From the NCBI GenBank assembly GCA_001579985.1, contig LRSR01008087.1, forward strand, positions 1 to 64,000: a DNA stretch of 64,000 nt, given 5' to 3'. The number at the start of each line of letters is the position of its first letter. The stretch's first letter is position 1. The position numbers were made by a program, and so were the translations under genes. Source of the stretch: Hypsibius dujardini. Lineage: Eukaryota; Tardigrada; Eutardigrada; Parachela; Hypsibiidae. Below are positions 1 through 11,720 of this stretch, piece by piece. A model generated the notes under the pieces. The model did not search any database and had not been told where the DNA came from. It saw nothing but the letters and a program-made list of their open reading frames with translations.

Positions 1-135
1 ATGCTATGTGGTGCTACGTTATGCTACGTGGTGCTATGTGGTGCTACGTTATGCTACGTTATGCTATGTGGTGCTATGTTATGCTACGTGGTGCTACGTT
101 ATGCTACGGCATGCTACGTGGTGCTACGGTATGCT
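1..135. repeat. 10-bp tandem repeat at window edge
   Basis: About 13 copies of a 10-bp unit of the form RTGCTAYGTK run head to tail from the first base. They are degenerate and fade out near 135. The unit reads open in two frames, but the predicted peptides are only the repeat translated, so I do not call a gene. The array probably extends beyond the window. Confidence 0.9.
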
Positions 136-2130
136 ATGCGTTGAACCTCGCGCTGAATTTTTTAAGTGGTGTACAAAGTCGCCCGTACCTAAAATTTAAT
201 GCCTTTGCGACTCGCTTTACTCTAGGGTAATTTTTTAGTTTTCTTCCCTAATCAACTTGATCCCACTCGTATTTCCGTTTTCAGATTCAGTGTCTTTTTG
301 CGAGAAATAAAATCCAGGATTACGATCGAGTCGAAAATTTAGGCACCAATATTTTCTATTTGACTGTGTCACCGGTCGAGACATCTTTGCAACTATCGAT
401 TAAAATTGTATCCGGGGAAAAAAATTAAACAGAGTTTATCGCATTTGTTCAACTTTGGGATTGTTAACTTCCCCCTTAAGAGCTAAAGTTTAACTGAAGA
501 ACATTTTGGGTTGTTCCCTGTACCACATCAAATCTCAGGCGAGGGATTTTTCACGCTTTAGACGAGCAAATAAGATCGTCTGGGTCGGAACGTGTTATTG
601 CTGCTAATACGCGCAATGAAAATGTTGCTATTCTAACACTTATAGACGCGGGGAAAATGCAGAAGGATAGAAAGATAGGAAGGTCCCCTATCGTAAAATT
701 GGAAGGTGATTATTCTATTCCCACATTACACTGGCAATCATGCTGTTTACGAAATCCCTTTCTCAAATACTAGCTTCAACGTCAGATGGCTCACTTGAAG
801 GATGCTAAAAGGCCATCAACACGCTATACTGATTAGGCAGTGGCTTGTAGAAGGCCATATCCAGATGCTGGTACAGTTGCTAGTGTTCCGCGCATAAAAC
901 CGCCAACTGCCGTTCATAACCGCTACAAAACGAACAACGTCCCACACCACAAACCGACAAAATGACTGGTTCTTCCAAATCAATTTTTCACTGGCACGTC
1001 AATGCGAGAAACTCTCTGTAGTATCTGCATTTGTCTGTCTGTCTGTCTGTCTCTATCGATGGTTATCTGTTTCTTTATCTGTCTGCCTGTCTGTCTGCGT
1101 GCCTGACAGCCTATCTCTATGCCAATGGTTATCTGCCTCTCTGCCTGTCTTGACGACTGTCGGTCTATTTCTACCCCTTCTGGCAGCTTGTCTATGATTG
1201 ACACTGCGTATAGACTCACTTTGAACCAAGGCCGTTGGTGCTATCGAAGTGAGGGTACTGAATGCTGAGACGGTAGATCCTCCCGTAAGACAGACTTAGA
1301 GTTGGACCCAAGCGCTGCGGCCAGTGAAGTTGTTCGTCCGGCAACGGCTACACCAAATAATGGACTGCCTCAACGAGATAATCCGTTCGCCCAATCATCA
1401 TATCGGGCAGGCAAATAAATCAATTCGAGTTATTTAAAGTAAAGACAAAACGCTTCTTACCAACCTGTTGTTTGACTAAATCCAGTTGAGGGAGGGCGTA
1501 CTGCTTGAGCAGAAATTTTCCAAAACAGTTGCATGAGGAGTTAAGAGTCGTTTGATTGTATTTTGATCGTATTTTGATCGTATTTTGATTGCATCAGTTG
1601 TGGAAACGGAATTGCAGAGAAACTGTTATTCCTTTAAAATACTTTTTAATATTCTATCCTTTCTTTCACAGTGCTACAGTAGCGGTACCGGTGTCGCAAA
1701 GGATGCAGTTAAGACTATTTGTTCAAATTGTGGACGATTTCTGCACTGTCCCTGCACTCCTGGCGAGGGGCGTATATAAATGTGTGATATAAGCCGAGGG
1801 ACCTGCTAATCAGCAACCTCGTTCAGATCAGATTAAAAATTTAGGTTTGCCGGTGGTAGAGGGTCATTTTTGAACTGCTTTTAAGATGGGTGTTGTTCCG
1901 TTCGGGCAGTCGTTTGTACTCGGCTTATTTAAGAATGACAGCATTTAATAGCACAATTAATTTTATATTTTATTCTGGTACGGAAGTGTATTCCGTCTGC
2001 AAATGTGTATTCAATGCAAAAGAGTTTTCTCGTCTATGAATCAGGAAAATAATACCTATAATTCTATATTACCATAAATTTTTAGTGTTTACGTTGGGTT
2101 TGGTTTCCTGCTAAGTTCATTAACAAATTA
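136..2130. other. Gene-free stretch
   Basis: No reading frame here shows family similarity or splice-supported structure. It holds the CTGT microsatellite listed separately and a TATA-like GTATATAAAT near 1771 on the plus strand, followed by only a very short open frame starting near 1887. That TATA could be chance or belong to a non-coding transcript. Confidence 0.6.
1031..1165. repeat. (CTGT)n microsatellite, interrupted
   Basis: Two blocks of imperfect CTGT repeats are separated by unique sequence. The same tetranucleotide recurs near 20275, 33470, 48430 and 61690, three of these inside introns, so it is a characteristic simple repeat of this genome. Confidence 0.9.
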
Positions 2131-2338
2131 CGCTTTCTAAAGTATCTCCCGAAGTGTGTGTATAATGCTTAAAATCTCATTGCGCGACTGGATAGAAAAA
2201 ATTCAATTCAAACCGAGCAGAGTAAAAATTAGATAAAGAGCAAGCCAAGCGACAATCTTTTTCGCACTGGACGTCTGTGTTGGAGTGACAACAGTTGTGG
2301 CGGCAGTTGGTGGTAGTCCTTCCACTGTAACTAATTTA
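2131..2338. repeat. Diverged tandem copy of the GH3 gene tail
   Basis: This roughly 205-bp block resembles the adjacent 2339-2550 block in order and sequence. Shared landmarks are the 'gcagagtaaa' stretch, 'gcgcactgga'/'tcgcactgga' and 'gtgacaacag'. The second block contains the last codons and stop of the GH3 gene, so this is a partial tandem duplication of that gene's 3' end, now diverged. Confidence 0.75.
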
Positions 2339-2408
2339 ACTTTCTGAAGTGTCTCCCCGTACAGCATAAGCTGCTTAGAATCTCAGTGCACCGCTTTTCA
2401 GAAAATAT

Positions 2409-5400
2409 TTAATTCAAAGCGGGCAGAGTAAATACTAGATACAGTGCAAGGCTAGCAACACTCTTTTGCGCACTGGACTCCTGTGTTGAAGTGACAACAG
2501 TTGTAGCGCCAGTGGGTGCGGCAGTGGGTGTACTTCCTTCCACCGTAAATTTGCCCATCAAATCCGCGTTAACACTGTTGCCAACAAACACCTCAAATTC
2601 TCCAGCTTCCACTGTCATTTTCCAGGCCTCATCCAGAAAGCTCATATCCTCGGGCAACACGACAAACTCCACCTGCCGTTTCTCGCCAGCTTCCAAGGCG
2701 ACCTTCTGGAAACCCTTCAACTGTCGCATGGGCCGAGTGATCGCTGCGTACACATCTCGCAGATAGAGCTGCACCACTTCCTCCCCCGCTCGGTTGCCTG
2801 TGTTTTCCACATGGACCGACACTCGAACACTTTCTCCATTCTGAACCCTTTCCGCGCTCAAATTCAGTTCGTCGATGCGGAACGTGGTGTAACTCAATCC
2901 GAATCCGAAAGGATACAGCGGAGTGTTGGGTGCGTCCATATACCGGGATGTGTCCCGAAGTGGGGCGCTTGCGTTAAATGGTCGTCCGGTGTTTTTGTAG
3001 TCGTAGTTGAGGGGAATTTGTCCGAGGCTCCGTGGGAAACTCATGGGGAGTTTTCCACTGGGGTTGACAGCTCCGAAGAGAACATCCGCCACCGCAGGCC
3101 CGCCCATCGTACCTGAAGAACATAGGCATACGAGGAATTCACTGTTTTTCAAGTTGACACGTTGTTTTACACATGAGGCAAAAACTTTCAACTTACCAAG
3201 TTAAAGGCAATTTTTCAATAGCGTCTAGTAAAATAGGGTGATCTGAAGTTGAGCCACTTTTTGCCTTCGCGTATCACTGCTTTTTTCATCGCTGGATTTT
3301 TTAATATATATCCGGCTGACAGGAGAAAGCAAAGTTGAACAATATTCGTCCCTTTTAATAAGAACTATTAATTTTAATCGAAAAATTTCAACCGACAATG
3401 TAAAGAGATCACGTTAATTATTTTGAAAATTAAACTATCGAAGCTTCAATGATAAATCTCGACCACTCAACAGCAAAGAACTGTAAAATCTATGTTGAAG
3501 AACATTATTTCAATTGCAATCCCTGAATATTTGTAAATAATATACAAGTATACATTTTTTTCTATAGAAATATACTTGTTTCGACTTGTTATCTTACCTG
3601 CATGCCAGGTGACCAGGATAGCAGGGGCGTTCTCAGCTAGCCAAGTAATCGTCAGTGGGCGACCGTTTTTCAGAACAACCACGTATGGTTTGCCTGTCGC
3701 TGCAATCTCTTTCACCAAGTCCAGTTGCCGACCAGACAAGTCGATGTTAGACAGCGAACCCGCCTCTCCAGAGACTTCACGAATTTCACCTACGACGATG
3801 ACCACAAAGTCCGCGGCTGCTGCTACGATCCTTGCAGCTGGGAAATCTTCGTCTGAGTCGCAGGTCGATTCACATCCCTTACTGAACGTTACGGTAGCTG
3901 GGCTAGTTAGGTTTGCATTTGCAGCGGCAACGAAATCTCGTAGACCTTGAAGTATCGTGATGGAATCCTCCGCGTGAGCATCCCCGGACCACCAATCCAA
4001 CGTGTTGAGCTTGTCATCAGCCAGCGCTCCAATCACAGCCAATCGCTTGGTTTTATTTAGGTCGATCGGGAGAGTCTCATTCTCGTTCTTCAACAGTACG
4101 AAAGATTTCGCTGCAATCTCTCTCGCCGCTTTGAAGAACTCTGGCTTTTTCAAGGTCGCCTGTTCCTGCTCCGCGGAAACGGGGGCATTGGGGTTTTCGA
4201 ACAGGCCTAAACGGAACTTGATGCGAAGAACATTGCGAACGGCGTTGTTGATCGTCTCGGTGGCCACTTTTCCCGTTTCAACGAGTTTTGCACCGTTCTC
4301 GAGGTAGGTCCCGCTGAACATCTCCATGTCCGTGCCAGCGTTCAGTGCCAGTCGTGCTGCTTCGCTCTTGTCTGCCGCCAGACCGTGATTGATCATTTCC
4401 TCAACCGAGTTATGGTCACTGACCACCAACCCGTCAAATTCCCACTCGCCGCGAAGGATGTCGCGAAGGATGAATTTGTTAGCGGTGGCGGGCATCCCGT
4501 TGAGATCGTTGAAGGCTGTCATGAAGGATCCGACACCGGCGTCCACGGCGGCTTTGAACGGTGGGAGGTATGTCTCTCGGAGTCGACGCTCACTCATGTC
4601 CACCTGCAATGATCTGGTTTAGCGAATGTATTTATACATCATATGGCTGTTATGACCGATGAATTCAAAGTTGGACGAATGGATGGATAGATTGACAGGC
4701 GTACAATTAGATAAGCAGGGGAGGGGGATGAAAAAACAAATCGAAGATTGTATAGATGATCGGACCGAGGGTTGGATGGACGGAGGGACGGACGGACTGC
4801 GGACGGTCGAACCGACGTACGGCCAGATGAACAGACCGATGGGCTTTAGACGGCCGGACAGACGCACAGACATTTGAAAGGACGGACGGACGGACAGAAA
4901 ATTTAATGAAGCATTTATGGGCATGTAAACGCCTGGATAGGCGGAACGGACAATCACATAACCGAATTTATGAACATAAGGAACTTTATCGAAGGAAGGA
5001 TGCATCTTCCTTTATACGTACAATAAAATTTGTAAAGAGAAACGTTTTAAAAACATGAGGTCTTCTCACACTCACCGTATTATAATCACGACCTCCTTCC
5101 GCTGCTCCGTATCCCACTAAATGTTTCGCACACGCCAGAACCTTATCCTTCTGGCTGTAATCAGCGCCTTGGAATCCCCGAATCCTCGCCTTGGCCAATT
5201 CCACACCTAAATGAACATCTTCCCCTGATCCCTCCATGACTCGGCCCCATCGAGGATCCCGCGAAATGTCTACCATAGGGGCGAATGTCCAGTGCACCCC
5301 CGCACTCCTTGCCTCGGCGGCAGCAATTGATGCCGCTCTTTCAGCAGCCTTCAAATCCCAACTAGCGGCCTCACCGAGGGGGATGGGGAAGAGCGTGCGA

Positions 5401-6310
5401 TAGCCGTGGATGACATCGAAAGCAAGCAGAAGAGGGATTTTCAGCCGAGACTGAAGCGTGGCGTTGTGGAGTACATTGACATTGCGGGCTCCTCGAACGT
5501 GATAGAAGGAACCGGCTAGACCTTTTTCGACTTTTTCAAGCTGGCCCGGACGGTGCTTGCCGCTGTCTTTAATGCCGTGAAGTTGTTGCAGTTGACCGAG
5601 CTTCTCCTCCAGGGTCATCTGCGACAACAAAGTCTCGATCTGCCTTTCAATTTCAGCTTCGCTCAATCGGGAATTGCTGCAATGGGTCCGAAAGTCGACA
5701 CTTTATGGAGGTTTTAATATTCTTATGTAAGTTGATGTTGTAGGTCTGCTTAATAATCTTTTTGTCGGATATTGTCAAGAGACTAGCAATTAAATTAGCA
5801 AACAATGATTCGTTTCCTAATTTCTTACAAAAACATACGTCACGCCATATGCCCGGGCCTGTTTCCACGGCACACTTTGCCGCTTAGAAACGTCGAAAGT
5901 TACTTTTTTATAGTACATCTCATTTCTAATTGATTTTTAATCAAATAGTTTATTCAGTAATGCTGCACTGGACGCATTTTCATCGATTTTGTTCAATTGC
6001 ATTCTCCCTTTAATTGTTTTCTGGTGAGTTGGCTATTCACAGGCAATAAAAGCACGTACAAATTTTAAATGGGTAAAGTCGAGAAATTAATCTGTTTTGT
6101 CTTATTATTCTAAATATTAATCTAATTTGTCTTAAAAAACTCTTTACTGCCATGAAAAACAAGCACAATTTTTTCCCCCTAACAATAGAAAATATTAAAA
6201 TATTTTTATAAGACAAGCGAATTTGCTTCTTACCTAGGTTGTCGTGCCAGACATCGTTCACCCAGTAGGAGTGTTGTGACAACCACAAGTGCTGCCACAA
6301 AGGACCGCAT
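2409..6310 (-). CDS. GH3 beta-glucosidase, BglX-like, secreted
   Basis: Predicted retaining glycoside hydrolase family 3 beta-glucosidase, releasing glucose from beta-linked oligosaccharides outside the cell. Four exons (5'-3': 6310-6234, 5676-5076, 4603-3598, 3112-2409) join in phase into 795 residues, close to E. coli BglX (765). Exon 1 begins ATG and encodes a hydrophobic signal peptide. The TIM barrel carries the nucleophile motif VVSDH (Asp about 289). The second domain has [24 protein letters not shown] and [13 protein letters not shown] fibronectin-III-like domain follows ([14 protein letters not shown]). A Thr/Ser-rich linker and a final hydrophobic stretch ([12 protein letters not shown]) resemble a GPI-anchor signal. 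Similarity is to bacterial BglX throughout, so transfer from a bacterium followed by intron gain is the natural inference. Intron 2 holds GGAC-type simple repeats. Confidence 0.9.
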
Positions 6311-7011
6311 TGTAATGGCGGCTAGGATTTCGGTGCCCTGGCGTTGGAAAAACGGCCTTTAATAAAACTGTCACTGTTAGCGTTCCAAATTATTAACTAA
6401 TTAGAGTGTCAAAAACTGGCGTTTTTGCAAATAATTATGCGTGCTCTTTGTAGTTGTAAATGCTTGCCGCAATCAGATGTTTGAGGGGGGCGTTTTACCG
6501 CGTTCCCCACGTATCGACCGTCACATTCCAACGAAATATGAGATTGTCGCCATGAAGCGCAAGCATATTATCACATCAGCTGTCATATCAGCCATTATTT
6601 ATGTGCTATTGTCATTTAGTAAAATCAAGCCTCTAGACCTACTGTTTCAATGCAAGGCAGCTGGAGAAATTACAGTTTCGCGAAATGAATGAAGACTCCC
6701 ATTGAAGTCAATCACATCCGTCTGCGCTTATCCTATACGATTGCCTTCTTCCTCCCCTCAACAGCCAAATTGTAGACCACTTAAATGAACTTCTTATGTG
6801 CAATTGTATCTACTCAATTTACGACTCCAGTCTTTATGAGAGTCAGTTTGCGATAGGGTGTCCTGAGATAGACTTCAAAAGCGGTCTTCATTTGAAGGTG
6901 TCAATAACATAGGCAAGGAGCAGTTTGAGGAATTCGTGCGGTATGCAATGAAAGTGACGTCAAAGTGCCGCGACCACACATTTATTGAAAAGTGTACACA
7001 GTTTTAGCTAT
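6311..7011. other. Intergenic, nothing recognised
   Basis: This is the 5' flank of the GH3 gene up to the start of the scramblase duplication. I see no further gene or clear repeat. Confidence 0.5.
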
Positions 7012-10000
7012 GCTGACTATTAATGTGTGTCTGACTGCGCCAATTTTTATAGCAAAGGCAAATTTTCAGCATAATCCATTCATCATATTCAATCACAATT
7101 TGTCAGACTTTTCATGGACCGTCACGGGCGGACTGTAAAAAATTGGGTAGGATTTTCTCCAGTGAGTTCTTTCTCGGAGCCAAAAAAAACTGCTATTGTG
7201 CAAATTGCTAACAGTGTGAGCCGCACACAGGGTATTGTGCTTAAACTAGAAAACACGCTGTTTGTGCTAAAGTCTTCATTTCGAATAATGACTCCGTAAT
7301 TTGTATCGCACATTCTCATTACGAGATTTTTATCTAACATTCTACACAAGGGAATGAGAAGATGCATTTACTGACGCCCTATTGAGTAGCGAGTTTGGTC
7401 CAGTCGGTCAGTCAGTTTTTGGTTGAGGACTGAAACGCCTGGTTGACCCCTGCACATTAAGAGTTTCAGAAATCGAGAGAAGAAACAGAACAGTTTCGCT
7501 TGAAAAAACAGGTTAAATTGAAAACTTCCAGACATCTTCAGGAACTGGCGGAAACAAACATCCAGCTGGAAGACAAGGTCGAATCGCCAATATTTGCCTT
7601 CGAAGTTTCCACCTCAATTTATTTTTGATCTCCGGAGGTTATTGTAGACGGCGCAGAGATCTATTATGACCACCAGATCCTCAACATAAGAGGTAATTTT
7701 GGACTGAAAAGAAGAAAAATTACAGTCTCCCCAGCAATCCCTGAATTAAATACAAATTTAAAGTGCCCCCTAACCCCCCCTCAATTAATTAGGTAGCGCA
7801 GTTGTCCCAGTGTCGTCATCTTTCCCCCCGCCTGGCGCCTCTGGGTAGGATGACGATTGGGCAAATGCTAAAGAATCATTCGATTGCTATTGTACTTACA
7901 ACTGCAACCGTTAGAACAATTTCACTTCATAATAGTGCAACAGCGTAGCAAACGGGTAGCCGTAGTCATGTTCATGAATATGATTCACTCACGCTGAAGC
8001 TGCAAACCTCAACACACCAACTCTTTCCCCCCTCTGATCATTGCGGTTGTATTTGGTACATGTATATGCTGATGTCAGCACAGAGAACCCTTCAAACAAA
8101 CACGTGCACTCACATGTTCGACAGCTCTGTTCTGTGGCATTTTTTTTCTGCGGTTTCTCGATCGGTTTTATTTGCAAACAAACTTCTCAAGCCACGCAGT
8201 CAGAATGTCGCACGTCCCTTTAACCGTGCAGCCGGGAAGGACTTTAGCAGATCACCCACCCCTGCAGGAAGGCGGAGGCCGGGTGGAAGGTAGTCATGCA
8301 GAGTTTCCTATGAACAGTAGATACGTCCAACCAGGAGATCTTCACAACGAATTTGGGCAACCTAAAACAATCTACGCAGGAAATGTTCCACCCGGTTTGG
8401 AGTACCTCACCACACTCAATCATTTGCTGATCAGTCAGAAAGTGGAATTGCTAGAAGGTAAGCTATGCTATCATATGAAATATTGTTGAAAAATACATTT
8501 AGTATCTTCATGATACCATTGAATAATACCGATGATTTATGAAGCTCAAATTACTTTCAAGTTGTTGCACACATCGCGTCAATAATAATGTTTCAGCATT
8601 TACCGGTTTCGATACCAACAATAAATACGTCATCCTCAACGAACAAGGCCAGCAAGTGTATTACGCCGTGGAAGACACCGATTTCTGCACGCGCCTATGC
8701 CTCGGTTACATGCGCCCCTTCGAGATCGGCATCCTAGACCATGCTCGACGTGAAGTGATCCACATCAGTCGTCCACTGGCTTGCAAGGACTGCTGCTTTC
8801 CGTGCTGTCTGCAAGTAGGAAGATGAACAGTCACTTTTTGCGGCATAATCATTGTTTCAAGTTTAGGCCAAAGCCAATCGATAAAGGAAACGTCAACTCA
8901 GTTGAGCGCAAGCGCGACATGTGTGTGTTGTTTATCTTGTAGACCATGGACGTGACGGCGTCCGGCCAACCGATCGGCTTCATCGAACAGGAGTGGAGCC
9001 TGTGCAATCCCCTGTTCCGTGTTTTAAACGCGCAGCGAGAGCCTGTCTTAAAAATTCAAGGACCCTGTATGACATGTTCCTTTTGCGGGGACGTTGAGTT
9101 CCAGGTGCGAGAACGGCTTGGCGTAATGAATGTACTTGCCGATATTATTGTAGTACTGTATCCACCATAACTCAATAATTAACTCAGTTTATTTAGATTA
9201 CGATTAAAATTAATTAATTTGGAACAGATTGCAGTAACTCTATAGCTATTGCCCTGGATGTCTAACGAGCCAGTCCGCAATCTTTTAGGCCGATTGAAAG
9301 ACTTAATCCTGCCTACCAACTTGGATTTAATTTTAATGTTGTACCCCAATTTAATATTTTATACCGCAATTATTCACTGCATGGAAGACAATTTAGTGCG
9401 GTTGTTTAGACTAAGGAATAACTTTTAGAAGTTCTGCATAGCCAGATTTTTCGTTCTACGTAGATCAACGTAACTATATTAAAAGAAATATTTCTAATAC
9501 ATTTTGTAGACAGTAGTACTAACATGTGCTGTTCTGCAAGTATACAGCATAGCTGCCACGTGTGTGTGCATGCACCTTCGTGTGCCATCTCAAAGTCATT
9601 TTAATTACCAGGATGGTTTTTTATATATTGCAGGTGTTAAGTTCGGATGGCCAGACGCAAGTGGGAATGATCGCAAAGAAATGGAGTGGCCTGGCTAAAG
9701 AGATGTTCACAAATGCCGACAACTATGGGGTGCAGTTTCCGATGGATCTGAGTGTAGACGTTAAAGGAACTCTGCTAGCAGCGACCTTCCTTATTGTAAG
9801 CAAGAGTGGACCAGGTTGATACACCGCTTATCGTACTAATGCGGATCTACACTATTGGTAAAGCTGTTTACTGATACTTTTATTTAATTTTTCTTTCTTG
9901 CAGGATTTCATGTATTTTGATCGCACTAAAAATAACAACAATTAAGACACTACGCAAAACATTAACCGCGGACCTCGTCTGCTGTCAGATGGGACACATC

Positions 10001-10200
10001 AACGTTTTCCGAGTCCACGCTTGTATGACAGTTAAGAAGTTGGCATTTTTACTATTTTCTGAAAGTTGTTTTGTCGACCGGGTTTTTAGAGGCCGTTCTG
10101 TTCTCTTTTGATATTTTTATTTTCGATATATACCGGGTTCTATAATGCTTTTGAGACAAACTTAGAACCGTAATTTCTCGGTCACCACAATAGAAGGATT
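7012..10200. repeat. Segmental duplication, copy 1
   Basis: The stretch from GCTGACTATTAATGTG to about 10200 is colinear with 22588-25860 in direct orientation about 15.6 kb away. It covers the upstream region, all five exons and four introns of the scramblase, and about 250 bp beyond the stop. Copy 1 has about 150 bp at 7115-7265 that copy 2 lacks. Part of that stretch recurs at 12375-12450 (shared 'tttctcggagccaaaa'), so it is probably an independently mobile or duplicated piece. Confidence 0.9.
8205..9945 (+). CDS. Phospholipid scramblase, paralogue A
   Basis: PLSCR-family protein, which moves phospholipids between membrane leaflets on calcium rise and in some members acts in the nucleus. 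Exons 8205-8457, 8597-8814, 8943-9104, 9634-9795 and 9904-9945 join in phase to 278 residues. Visible family landmarks are the opening FTGFDTNNKY, the block YYAVEDTDFCTR, a cysteine cluster CCFPCC (palmitoylation site in vertebrate members), GPCMTCSFCGDVEFQ, and the EF-hand-like calcium segment NADNYGVQFPMDL. The transmembrane helix LLAATFLI precedes DFMYF near the C terminus. The N-terminal region is short and contains few prolines. Start chosen at MSHVP because paralogue B shares it and conservation begins there. Lies in copy 1 of the segmental duplication. Confidence 0.93.
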
Positions 10201-10484
10201 ACTGGCGAGTTTCGGGACAAGACATTTTAAGTTCCAGGCATCGTTCTCTAGACTTCTGTATACTTTTATATTTTTTACACTTACGAACTAAATTAGCTAC
10301 TATTTGGCGGCGCACATGTATCGGTATACTCATACTTAAACAAAAACGCCATTACATACACTGGGCAAACTATTTATATATAACCTATACAACTGCTTGT
10401 ACTTCTATTTTATACTTATACTTATACTTGGCACTATGATCCAGTGCAAAGAACCACCAAATGCTGATACAAATAGCAACTGGT
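9946..10484. other. 3' flank of scramblase A
   Basis: This holds the end of the segmental duplication (to about 10200) and then AT-rich unique sequence with no supported gene. Confidence 0.5.
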
Positions 10485-10916
10485 TTAGAAAGCATGACGC
10501 ACGGACGAATTTGCATTTCCATGAAAAATCAGACGAAAGACATAAAATATTTGGTGATTTCTTGGCACGGCTTTTAGGACAGATATAAACCAATTGAACC
10601 AGAAAAACTTTTGCTCAGCGACTTCCGTATTTCTCTTCTTCAACTTAGGGTAGACCTTGCCGATGTTGTCCGGATTATAGGTCATCAGACATTTGGGGCG
10701 CCGGTGATTTTTAGATAGAAGACATCGATGACTTTTCAACCATAGACGATCGAAAGGCTTTTGCAAAGCAGTGGGCTCCTTGCGGCGTGGATGCAGTCCA
10801 GATTGCAAACAATGTCGTAGATCACACACAACATTCTCCAGTTCGCTGGGAGGTATTGAATAGCTGATAAAATGTACGGTAACTGCCAAAATTAATGCAA
10901 GTAATTTTCGATACAT
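10485..10916 (-). CDS. Possible small secreted basic protein
   Basis: Uninterrupted 143-codon frame from an ATG. The first 20 residues look like a signal peptide: MYRK, then a hydrophobic run LLALILAVTVHFI. The remainder is basic with four cysteines in two pairs (CDLRHC and, further on, C..x10..C near RRPKC). I recognise no family. The aromatic C-terminal third (FFWFNWFISV) is odd for a secreted peptide and might be read-through past an unseen splice donor. Treat as a candidate only. Confidence 0.3.
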   Translation of the reverse strand: MYRKLLALILAVTVHFISYSIPPSELENVVCDLRHCLQSGLHPRRKEPTALQKPFDRLWLKSHRCLLSKNHRRPKCLMTYNPDNIGKVYPKLKKRNTEVAEQKFFWFNWFISVLKAVPRNHQIFYVFRLIFHGNANSSVRHAF

Positions 10917-11282
10917 AAAATTTAATTGAAGGCGCAAGTGAAAAAGTAATACAATTTTTTTGAGTTCGTACATAAAGAAGAAAGGTAGCTCTAACAAAGG
11001 CAAACCACTGCAAAATCCTCCAGCCTTTAGTAGAATGTCTATCGACGGCATTCTTTGCAGCTCCAAACAACTTGTGCGGCCTTGCGCGTTACAAGGCGAA
11101 TCTGAACACCGGCCCAGTCCTTGTGCCAAAACTGGTTGCATTGGGAGCACTTTATCCAAGCTCCAACCTCTGAAAGCTGCACCTGCAGGAAGAAGATTTG
11201 GCTAGTTCTAGCACAAGCCTATACAAATTTCTAGCGGCTAATTTTAACACAAGAATAACGGTACAACATTAATATAGGTAGC

Positions 11283-11720
11283 CACACTCGCCTTCAACAG
11301 ATGTGGAATAATGAAATAAATGTCAAAGGGTAAATGATTAAGACACAGGGCCACTCACACCCGTCTGCCACAACTTTGGATTAATTAAATAAACTCTATG
11401 GACTACATGGTTAAGGCTCCTGGTCACCCACACACTGTCCCTACAGCAGTGGAATAATGGAATAAACTCAATAGACTACATGGTTAAAGCCCCTGGCTAC
11501 CCATACACTGTCCTTGAAGCTGTGGAATAATGGAATAAACTCCATACACTACATGGTTAAGGCCACTGGTCACCCACTTACTGTCCTTACAGCAGTGAAA
11601 TAATGGAATAAATCCCATATTGGACACGGTTAAGGTCCATGACCAGCCATACCTACCTGCTACAACTGTGGAATTATGGAATAACGCTATAGGGTACATG
11701 GATAAGACCTACACCCTCAT
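11283..11720. repeat. Minisatellite, about 73-bp unit, six copies
   Basis: About six head-to-tail copies of a 72-78 bp unit, marked by 'gactacatggttaag' near 11400, 11474 and 11548 and by 'ggaataatggaataaac' once per unit. Copies are clearly diverged at both ends of the array. There is no coding signal. Confidence 0.85.

Noticed and set aside
6-230. Open frames across the 10-bp repeat at the start
   Set aside because: The peptides are only the repeat translated in two frames; no start context or downstream structure.
980-1219. Minus-strand frame rich in RQTDRQ
   Set aside because: Translation of the CTGT microsatellite. The same artefact occurs at 20206-20414, 33299-33544 and 61627-61859.
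10822-11205. Other frames around the small secreted candidate
   Set aside because: No ATG with a signal peptide or family signal; they overlap the better minus-strand frame.
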